Below are positions 1 to 5,181 of a DNA stretch of 6,577 nt, piece by piece. Under the pieces are notes generated by a model. That model searched no databases, was not told where the DNA came from, and saw only the letters and a list, made by a program, of their open reading frames with translations. The stretch comes from Anaerolineaceae bacterium. Its GTDB lineage: Bacteria > Chloroflexota > Anaerolineae > Anaerolineales > Anaerolineaceae. The stretch spans positions 16,614 to 23,190 of the forward strand of contig WOZA01000135.1 of the NCBI GenBank assembly GCA_011620505.1. The letters run 5' to 3'. Position 1 is the stretch's first letter. Each line of letters begins with the position of its first letter. The position numbers and the translations under genes are program-made.

Positions 1-216
1 CGTCTCTCGACTCTTGCCAAAGGGTTGTTCATGCAAAAGATTCCATCGCTGCTAACGAATCCCGCTGCTATCTTCGAAATCTCCAACCATTTCACGAAAC
101 CGCAATTGCTGGCAATTTTTGAAGGAATTTTCCCAAGAAGTGAAAACAAACCGTTAAGTGATGTCGGTTCAGCTTTTGAGATGATGATCAGTCAAATGCG
201 GAAAATGATGCGATAA
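1..216 (+). CDS. Unrecognised protein, probably C-terminal part of a gene entering from the left
   Basis: The frame is open from base 1 to a TAA stop at 214-216 and gives 71 residues with no stop at the left edge. The simplest reading is the C-terminal end of a longer protein. A short independent gene is also possible: an ATG at 31 is preceded by AAAGGG (19-24) with six bases between, giving 61 residues. The sequence has alternating hydrophobic and charged stretches (for example IFEISNHF and LLAIFEGIF) and a Met/Lys/Arg-rich end (MMISQMRKMMR). It has no cysteine motif, no clear membrane span and no domain I recognise. It converges on the tatB end with only 18 bp between the stop codons, so it is not part of the minus-strand operon. 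I assign no function. Confidence 0.5.
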   Translation, partial: RLSTLAKGLFMQKIPSLLTNPAAIFEISNHFTKPQLLAIFEGIFPRSENKPLSDVGSAFEMMISQMRKMMR

Positions 217-236
217 ACAGGCAGCTTAAAACTGTT
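216..236. terminator. Weak hairpin between convergent genes
   Basis: AACAG (216-220) and CTGTT (232-236) form a 5-bp inverted repeat with an 11-base loop, lying across the two converging stop codons. An alternative pairing with AGG/CCT outside CAG/CTG and a bulge is also possible. There is no T-run on either strand, so it is a poor intrinsic terminator. I record it only because both transcripts should end near here. Confidence 0.2.
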
Positions 237-543
237 AGCCTTGAACCTGGTCATCACCAGGTGGTATATCGATGACTTCTTGCGGCGGATGAAGCATGCT
301 TTTTTCTGCCTGGTCATACTTTACTGGTTGATCCAGCATGGCTTCGTTCAGGATCTTCCGCGGATAGTTGCGCAATTCATCTGTTGTCTGGACAACTTCA
401 CGAAACAGACCATCCTTGCTTAGCTTCCGCAGGAACGTCCCCAGATCTCCCCCGAACTTCTTGATCCGATCTGGACCAAGAATAATGAAAGCCAGCAAGA
501 AAACTAATAGAATCTCAGGCCAACCAAGATTTAAGAATTCCAT
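235..543 (-). CDS. tatB: Sec-independent translocase subunit TatB-like (TatA/B family)
   Basis: The product is 102 residues with the TatA/B plan: a very short N-tail, one membrane helix (about residues 8-22), a hinge and then a basic amphipathic helix. The motif LGWPEILLVF at 6-15 places the conserved Glu (E10) and Pro at the helix start. LGPDRIKKFGGDLG (22-35) matches the TatB-type hinge GPDR/GPKR better than the TatA-type FG hinge seen in the gene before it. After residue 40 there is an amphipathic stretch and then an acidic, Pro-rich tail. TatB binds TatC and helps receive twin-arginine signal peptides at the inner membrane. The start lies 11 bp after the tatA stop with a weak AAGG-type ribosome site. 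It is the last gene of the operon. TatA versus TatB cannot be fully settled by eye, because many Gram-positive-type systems use bifunctional TatA proteins. Confidence 0.8.
   Translation of the reverse strand: MEFLNLGWPEILLVFLLAFIILGPDRIKKFGGDLGTFLRKLSKDGLFREVVQTTDELRNYPRKILNEAMLDQPVKYDQAEKSMLHPPQEVIDIPPGDDQVQG
245..262. repeat. Perfect 6-bp inverted repeat in the 3' end of tatB
   Basis: ACCTGG (245-250) and CCAGGT (257-262) are exact reverse complements around the loop TCATCA. They lie within the last codons of tatB and just past the stop of the plus-strand gene. It could help end the plus-strand transcript or protect the 3' end of the operon message. With no following T-run and a coding location, it may be chance. 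Confidence 0.3.
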
Positions 544-554
544 TTTCGCCTTTT

Positions 555-743
555 TTAGGAAGACTTAGGCTCGTCTGACTCTTTTTCTTCATCAGACTTC
601 TTCTTGCCATCCAGACCTTCTTTAAACGCCTTGATGCCAGATCCCAATTCACCACCGATCTTAGAGATGCGACCAACCCCAAAAATCAATATGAGGACCA
701 CCAAGATCAAAATCACTTCTGGCCATTGAATACTTCCAAGCAT
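555..743 (-). CDS. tatA: Sec-independent translocase subunit TatA
   Basis: The 62-residue product begins MLGSIQWPEVILILV. It has a short N-tail with the conserved Glu (E9), one membrane helix (about 6-21), the FG hinge (F21-G22), and an amphipathic helix, RISKIGGELGSGIKAF at 25-40, with the regular glycines typical of TatA. The end is a Lys/Asp/Glu/Ser-rich tail, as in most TatA proteins. TatA oligomerises to form the passage for folded Tat substrates. The frame is open further upstream to an ATG at 812, but that would put 23 non-conserved residues before the TatA N-terminus, inside tatC. The ATG at 743 has GGAGGAAG upstream and fits the family length. The tatC stop is one base upstream, so the two are translationally linked. 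The usual Pro after the FG hinge is Ser here (RISK). Confidence 0.9.
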   Translation of the reverse strand: MLGSIQWPEVILILVVLILIFGVGRISKIGGELGSGIKAFKEGLDGKKKSDEEKESDEPKSS

Positions 744-744
744 G

Positions 745-1506
745 TCACACTTCCTCCGGGCTTTCTGATTCGTTGGCACGCCTTGCTTTGTACGCCAGCA
801 TAGAGAGCCCAATACTCATTAAATATAATACAAATAGCGGCAACATGAAAATCACCATGTTTACAGGATCACCTGTCGGCGTGATCACAGCTGCCAAAAC
901 GGCGATCACAACCAGGGCAACACGCCAGCCCTTAGTCAAGAAGTCCGGTTTAATCACCCCCACCCTGGTCAGAACAAAAACCAAAAGAGGCAATTCAAAA
1001 CTCATTGCGATCCAAAAGATCAGATTGGTCACAAATCCAAAATAAGAGCTCAAGCGAAGACTGGTGTCCACTGCCAGCAGGCTGGTAAAAAATTTCATCG
1101 AAGCTGGCAGCATCACAAAAAAAGCAAAGGTCCCTCCCGCCAGAAAAAGAGCCGTGGCAAATGGGATGGCGATAATAAGACCGCGTTTTTCGCTCTTTTT
1201 TAGCCCCTTTCCGACAAAAGAGAATAGTTGGAAGAAAATCCATGGCAAAGCAACGATCAGACCAATCAGCAATGTAACCCGCATATAGACGGACATGGAT
1301 TCCGTTACTTCAATCACCTGGAGGTTTCCTACTCCCCCGATTGGCCGCGCCAAGAAATCCAGCACAGGGTTCACAAAAAAGGCGCCTGCGATGACCCCGA
1401 CCAATAAACCCAACAATGCCCGGAAAAGGACCTTGCGCAGGTCTTCCAGATGCTGGCTCAGGGGCATTTTCTCTGAAGAGGTCTCTTCCATATCGGGATT
1501 ATACAT
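745..1506 (-). CDS. tatC: Sec-independent translocase protein TatC
   Basis: The product is 253 residues, a usual TatC length, with six predicted membrane spans at about 27-49, 73-98, 109-134, 155-180, 196-209 and 216-238. Family marks are visible: HLEDLRK (19-25) in the N-terminal cytoplasmic region that reads the twin-arginine motif, FELP (170-173) with the conserved Glu, and ITPTGDP (208-214) before the last span. The Glu commonly found after LY in the last span (LYE) is replaced here (LYLMSI). TatC is the signal-peptide receptor in the cytoplasmic membrane. The first ATG at 1506 has no good Shine-Dalgarno site. A second ATG at 1491 (residue 6) lies six bases after a perfect TATAAT and could be the real, leaderless start. 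The gene follows the NTPase gene by 24 bp and precedes tatA by one base. Confidence 0.93.
   Translation of the reverse strand: MYNPDMEETSSEKMPLSQHLEDLRKVLFRALLGLLVGVIAGAFFVNPVLDFLARPIGGVGNLQVIEVTESMSVYMRVTLLIGLIVALPWIFFQLFSFVGKGLKKSEKRGLIIAIPFATALFLAGGTFAFFVMLPASMKFFTSLLAVDTSLRLSSYFGFVTNLIFWIAMSFELPLLVFVLTRVGVIKPDFLTKGWRVALVVIAVLAAVITPTGDPVNMVIFMLPLFVLYLMSIGLSMLAYKARRANESESPEEV
750..757 (-). promoter_or_regulatory. Ribosome binding site that fixes the tatA start
   Basis: On the minus strand the site reads GGAGGAAG, nine bases (counted from GGAGG) before the ATG at 743. It lies inside the last codons of tatC. It is the strongest Shine-Dalgarno match in the operon and decides for the 62-residue TatA over the longer frame starting at 812. 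Confidence 0.8.
1498..1503 (-). promoter_or_regulatory. Candidate -10 box at the tatC start
   Basis: A perfect TATAAT on the minus strand (1503 to 1498) is followed by six bases (CCCGAT) and the second in-frame ATG of tatC at 1491. That is the spacing expected if transcription began on the A of ATG. No clear -35 box is visible 16-18 bases upstream. TATAAT also simply encodes Tyr-Asn here, so chance cannot be ruled out. Confidence 0.25.
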
Positions 1507-1530
1507 AACCAGGATTGTTTCTGCCTTTGC

Positions 1531-2070
1531 TTAGCCTATACCGAATAGGTCTTTGACGTCTCGGATGGCTTTTTCGTCATTACCTTGATTATCAAGATCA
1601 TACATAACCAGGTCAGGAAAACGTTGTTTGAAATAATCTTGTAAGGATGGTCTGAATGTGATTACGTTGAGCGCGTACTTTCTTTCATCCACGATATCCA
1701 GTGCCTTGATCCACCCTTTTCCCTGTAGCACTTCCAAAGGGCCGATCTCATCGCAAAAAAATGCCTGGCATCCCTTCAGGTCAGCTAAATTCCGGTTAAT
1801 CCACTCAAAGGCATCTAAATGGATCTGCCAGCGTCCAACCATCGGTTGGCTTTCTTCTGTCAGAGGGGTCATCAATAACCGTTCCGCATCATTTTCCAAC
1901 CATTGAACCTTGATGGCAGTTTTATTTGTTCCTACAAACACAGCCGGTGAAACAAATCCGCAACACTGAAAACCTCCAGCGCGTAATGCTTTGACTAACT
2001 TTTGGCAAGTTTGAGTCTTTCCACTGCCGCTGGAACCAGATAAACCGATGATGGTTGACTTAAATTCCAT
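1531..2070 (-). CDS. P-loop nucleoside-triphosphatase, THEP1-like
   Basis: The product is 179 residues from the ATG at 2070. It has a Walker A loop GSSGSGKT (12-19) directly after the first strand and a Walker B-like segment CDEIGPLE (106-113), which is the mark of the THEP1/NTPase_1 family, whose members are usually about 170-190 residues. GFVSP (38-42) is at the position of the family's GF segment after the first helix. THEP1 proteins hydrolyse NTPs in vitro, but their cellular role is unknown. MobB-type GTPases share the Walker A but lack DEIGPLE. The frame extends nine codons further upstream, but the ATG at 2070 overlaps the M20 stop by one base (TGATG), so it is probably translated by re-initiation. 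The ribosome site is weak, which fits coupling. Two adjacent cysteines (35-36) are visible with no known role. Confidence 0.82.
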   Translation of the reverse strand: MEFKSTIIGLSGSSGSGKTQTCQKLVKALRAGGFQCCGFVSPAVFVGTNKTAIKVQWLENDAERLLMTPLTEESQPMVGRWQIHLDAFEWINRNLADLKGCQAFFCDEIGPLEVLQGKGWIKALDIVDERKYALNVITFRPSLQDYFKQRFPDLVMYDLDNQGNDEKAIRDVKDLFGIG

Positions 2071-3254
2071 CAGGCTGATTTCGCCAATTGCTGGCAAGTC
2101 TCCAACAGAAGCGAAGCCGCAGTAATAAGGCTGCTTTCATCAATATCAAAGCCAGGGTGGTGCAAAGGAAAGCGTTTTGCTGGCTCTTCTTTTCCCGCCC
2201 CCACAAAGAATATTGCGCCAGGCACCAACTGCAGGAATAATGACATGTCTTCTGACCCCATAAGTTTGAAATTTTTTCCAATCTCAAACTCAGGATCGAT
2301 CTTCTGAGCCGCCATGTAAGCAGCCTGGCAAACCGCTGCGTCATTGACTGTCGGCGGAATACTCGTCCCAAACTCGACCTCGATTTCACAACCAAACGCT
2401 TCCGCAACCCCCTCACTGATCCGTTTTGTGGAAGTTACAATCACTTCTTCAGCCGCTGGGGTGAAAAATCGTGGCTTGCCGCTCATGAAGACACTATCAG
2501 GAATGACGTTATTATTCGTGCCGGCATGAATCTGGGTAATCGAGTACACCCCACTATCAAGAGGATCTAATTTCCGGCTGACAATGGATTGCAAGGCTGT
2601 GATCAAATGGGCGCTTGCCAGAATTGAATCCACCGCTTTCTGAGGTCGGCCGCCATGCCCGCCAACCCCGCGCACTTTGATGCTTACATCTTTACATCCA
2701 GCCATAATCGGACCTGGAGTGATCCCCAACCAACCTGCAGGTTCCTCCCCCCACAAATGCACTGCCAAAGCGTAATCAGGTTGGATGAAATCGAGGACAC
2801 CATCCGCAATCATTGCAGCAGCTCCCTCGCCGATTTCTTCAGCCGGTTGAAAAAGCAGATAGTAACATCCGCTGAGCTCATCTTTCAGCTCAGAGAGAAT
2901 TTTAGCCAACGTCAAGCCAATTGCCACATGGCCATCATGCCCACACGCATGCATCAATCCCGTTTTGGTCGAAGCGAAATCAAGACCAGTTTGTTCTTGC
3001 ACAGCCAAGGCGTCCATGTCAAACCGCAGCAAAAATCGTGGTCCATTGCTCAAAGCAGCCAAGGAAGCCACCAGTCCGGTCTTCCCAAAACCACGTTTGA
3101 CCTCGAACCCTAGTGTCTCCAATTCTTTTGCGGCATATTCGGCAGTCTGCATTTCCTGAAAAGCAAGTTCAGGATTGCGATGAATATGTCGGCGGTGTTG
3201 GCTGGCAGTATCTTGAAGGGTCTTGGCAAAGTGATAAATGCGGGAGTCGCTCAT
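2070..3254 (-). CDS. M20 family metallopeptidase/amidohydrolase (M20D, hippurate hydrolase-like)
   Basis: The product is 394 residues, the usual length for M20D amidohydrolases, which remove acyl groups from N-acyl amino acids or similar amides using two metal ions. Motifs in order are HRNPELAFQE (25-34), RFDMDAL (77-83), HACGHDGH (102-109, with C104 and H106 as likely metal ligands), QPAEE (136-140, catalytic and ligand Glu), AVHLW (164-168, H166) and LHHPGFDID (364-372, H365). The region from about 187 to 300 is the dimerisation lid, with GGHGGRP (198-204). No signal peptide is seen, so it is cytoplasmic. The start at 3254 has AGGAG nine bases upstream and overlaps the deacetylase stop by four bases (ATGA). 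A longer frame to 3302 is less likely. The substrate cannot be read from sequence; N-acetyl or N-acyl amino acids and cysteine conjugates are candidates. Confidence 0.9.
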   Translation of the reverse strand: MSDSRIYHFAKTLQDTASQHRRHIHRNPELAFQEMQTAEYAAKELETLGFEVKRGFGKTGLVASLAALSNGPRFLLRFDMDALAVQEQTGLDFASTKTGLMHACGHDGHVAIGLTLAKILSELKDELSGCYYLLFQPAEEIGEGAAAMIADGVLDFIQPDYALAVHLWGEEPAGWLGITPGPIMAGCKDVSIKVRGVGGHGGRPQKAVDSILASAHLITALQSIVSRKLDPLDSGVYSITQIHAGTNNNVIPDSVFMSGKPRFFTPAAEEVIVTSTKRISEGVAEAFGCEIEVEFGTSIPPTVNDAAVCQAAYMAAQKIDPEFEIGKNFKLMGSEDMSLFLQLVPGAIFFVGAGKEEPAKRFPLHHPGFDIDESSLITAASLLLETCQQLAKSA

Positions 3255-3958
3255 AAAATCAATCTCCTGAACGATTCGATGTATCGCATTTGCTCCCCCC
3301 ATTGTGTTTTACGCCTTGTTTCCATCTGTTCGAGGAATGCTGCCGGCTCACCGACTTGGGAGACGTGCTCCAACAAGGCATCCAGTCGCAATTGCCAGTG
3401 TTGTGTCACTTCCATTTCGAAATTAGCTTCAACCGGTAAACTGAGCCAAAGTTCTTCCACGTTATGTTGAAGGAATCCCTCATTAATTTGTTCCGGGAAA
3501 AATGCTGGATTTCCCACAGCTGGGAAGATTGCATCGATCACAATCTGACCTGCCGCACGATGGTCGGGATGATTTATGCGGCCTTTTTGGTAGAGCAACA
3601 ACGGGTCACACGTGGCAACAATATCTGGACGCAGTCTTCGGATCTCCCGCGCGATTTTCTTCCGTGCTTCGAGATCCGGTACAAGGTAACCATCCTGGTA
3701 ATCGAGAAATTCAACCTTGCTTACGCCTAGTTTAGCGGCAGCATTTTGTTGTTCCAGCACTCTCACCACATCCAAATTTGCAGGATCCGGATATTCCGGG
3801 CTGACTCCCCTCTGACCCTTGGTAAGCAGCAGATAGCTCACCTTGTGCCCCTGTTTCACCCATTCAGCAATCGTGGCACCCATAAAAAACTCCGGGTCAT
3901 CCGGATGGGCGAGGATGACCATGATCGATTTAGACCCTTCCCATTCTGGAAATATCAT
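3251..3958 (-). CDS. PIG-L/LmbE family zinc deacetylase
   Basis: The 235-residue product has the PIG-L family marks. AHPDD (17-21) contains the zinc ligands H18 and D21 and the catalytic base D20. NHPDHR (129-134) carries the third ligand (H133). DYQDG (86-90) and the terminal YIESFRR are also typical. These enzymes deacetylate N-acetylglucosamine-type conjugates in mycothiol and bacillithiol synthesis (MshB, BshB), hydrolyse thiol conjugates (Mca), or act on other N-acyl sugars. The size is near BshB and many uncharacterised homologues, and the exact substrate is unknown. The frame stays open 75 codons upstream into the ricT tail, but that part is Arg-rich and unlike the family. The ATG at 3958 has AGGAG ten bases before it and starts seven bases after the ricT stop. 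It is coupled to the M20 gene by a four-base ATGA overlap. Confidence 0.88.
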   Translation of the reverse strand: MIFPEWEGSKSIMVILAHPDDPEFFMGATIAEWVKQGHKVSYLLLTKGQRGVSPEYPDPANLDVVRVLEQQNAAAKLGVSKVEFLDYQDGYLVPDLEARKKIAREIRRLRPDIVATCDPLLLYQKGRINHPDHRAAGQIVIDAIFPAVGNPAFFPEQINEGFLQHNVEELWLSLPVEANFEMEVTQHWQLRLDALLEHVSQVGEPAAFLEQMETRRKTQWGEQMRYIESFRRLIL

Positions 3959-3965
3959 TGTTCGT

Positions 3966-5165
3966 CTACTCCTGTTTTGGGGATTTATCCGCAGACGGGC
4001 TATCGTATGGACGCGACTTTCTCCTGCGTCCCTGGTTGCCTTTCCGCTGCTCCTGCGATTGAGCCGGTTCATTCGACCGGCCCGGCCTGGATGGTTGACT
4101 GCTATTGCGTGCCTGATCTTGCGGTCGGCTGCTTGAGGGCTTCTGCTCTCGGCTTGGCCTCTGTCCATCGCGTGTATTTTCAATGCGCTGCTGACCGCTC
4201 TGGCGTTGTCGGTTATCTTGCCTGTCGCGTCTTCCGCGAGATCTATCCTCCCGTGGTCCTGGAGATTCCAGGCGCACTACCTCCACATCCTCATCTTGCT
4301 CAGAAAATGAAAAATCTTTGGCGACGATGGGGGTATTTTTCTCTTCCAGAACACCAGTCTCAAGTTCTATCCGCGTAAACTCTCTGGGTCCCTTCTCAGG
4401 AAGATCTATGAGGACCGAGTCTTTTAACGGCATGACCTGTAAAACCTTCCCTTCACCAAGTGGAGTTGTCACGACCTTCTTTTTCTTGGGTAATTTTGCG
4501 CGAGCTTCTTCATAAAAATCATACTCATAAGCCAGGCAGCAGCGAAGCCTTCCACAAATGCCGGTGATCTCCATTGGTGTCAGGGAAATATCCTGTGATT
4601 TTGCCATCTTAATCGAGATTGAACTGAATTCCGTCAGAAACCTGGAGCAGCAGCGCTTTTCTATCCCGCAGGCCCCAATCCCAGAGATAACCTTGGCAGC
4701 ATCTCTCGGTCCGACCTGACGCACTTCGATATGGCAATCTTTGAACATATGCGAGACGTCCCGGATAAAGTTGCGCGGATTAAAGTCAATCCCAGTCTCA
4801 TAGTTGAGATAAATGGACAGTCTCGAATAATCAAGGCTGTATTCCGCATCTACGACTTTGACGCCTTCATGACCAGGATCGCGCAGATATTTCGCGACTG
4901 CAGCGACGACCTCTTCCTCTTTTTTGGTAATTTCTGCTTTTCTCTGCAGGTCTTCTTCGGTGGCAATCCGTTCGATGGGTTGAACTTCAGAAGAATTTTC
5001 TGGTTGCGGCAGATTAACCGCTGTGACCCTGCCGATTTGCTTGCCTCTGACAGTATTAACCACCACCCGAGTGTCTCTTTGAACTTCCAGACCTTCCGGA
5101 AGCGAAAAGCTATATGTTTTGCCTATCGGTTTAAATTGAACACCAATGTAATTAATCTCAGACAT
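3966..5165 (-). CDS. ricT: RicT/YaaT (PSP1 domain) protein with long disordered C-terminal tail
   Basis: The 399-residue product begins MSEINYIGVQFKPIGKTYSF, as in the PSP1/RicT family. In Bacillus, RicT joins RicA and RicF in an Fe-S-binding complex that directs RNase Y in mRNA processing and affects development. The core runs to about residue 235. It includes GIGACGIEKRCCSRFL (162-177) and GICGRLRCC (202-210), so the likely cluster cysteines are C166, C172, C173, C204, C209 and C210, with SIKMAKSQ (184-191) between. Residues 301-399 form a low-complexity tail with 21 Arg, 16 Ser and 15 Gln among 99 residues, which is absent from the Bacillus protein as I recall it. The start at 5165 is 13 bp past the mrp stop and has no good Shine-Dalgarno site. 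An upstream ATG at 5201 would overlap mrp and add 12 non-conserved residues. The neighbour mrp encodes an Fe-S carrier, a plausible source of its clusters. Confidence 0.88.
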   Translation of the reverse strand: MSEINYIGVQFKPIGKTYSFSLPEGLEVQRDTRVVVNTVRGKQIGRVTAVNLPQPENSSEVQPIERIATEEDLQRKAEITKKEEEVVAAVAKYLRDPGHEGVKVVDAEYSLDYSRLSIYLNYETGIDFNPRNFIRDVSHMFKDCHIEVRQVGPRDAAKVISGIGACGIEKRCCSRFLTEFSSISIKMAKSQDISLTPMEITGICGRLRCCLAYEYDFYEEARAKLPKKKKVVTTPLGEGKVLQVMPLKDSVLIDLPEKGPREFTRIELETGVLEEKNTPIVAKDFSFSEQDEDVEVVRLESPGPREDRSRGRRDRQDNRQRQSGQQRIENTRDGQRPSREQKPSSSRPQDQARNSSQPSRPGRSNEPAQSQEQRKGNQGRRRKSRPYDSPSADKSPKQE

Positions 5166-5172
5166 AGTTGCG

Positions 5173-5181
5173 ATTATATCA
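5173..5181 (-). promoter_or_regulatory. Candidate extended -10 promoter for ricT
   Basis: The minus strand reads TGATATAAT, a perfect extended -10 (TGnTATAAT). Its TGA is the stop codon of mrp. The ATG of ricT begins seven bases after TATAAT, so a transcript starting at the usual distance would have no leader. ricT lacks a convincing Shine-Dalgarno site, which fits this reading. No -35 consensus is seen, though extended -10 promoters do not need one. Confidence 0.35.

Noticed and set aside
744..812. Longer TatA start at 812
   Set aside because: It would add 23 residues before the short TatA N-tail. The strong GGAGG site points to the ATG at 743.
2655..3113. Plus-strand open frame of 152 codons opposite the M20D gene
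   Set aside because: The minus strand carries all M20D catalytic motifs here. The plus frame has biased composition and no recognisable domain.
3959..4183. 75-codon N-terminal extension of the PIG-L protein inside the ricT tail
   Set aside because: It is Arg-rich and unlike any PIG-L N-terminus, while the ATG at 3958 has a good ribosome site and fits the family.
3746..4378. Long plus-strand open frame (210 codons) opposite ricT and the deacetylase
   Set aside because: It lies opposite two clear genes. The Arg/Gln/Ser-rich ricT tail leaves few stop codons in several frames, and the translation has no family-like pattern.
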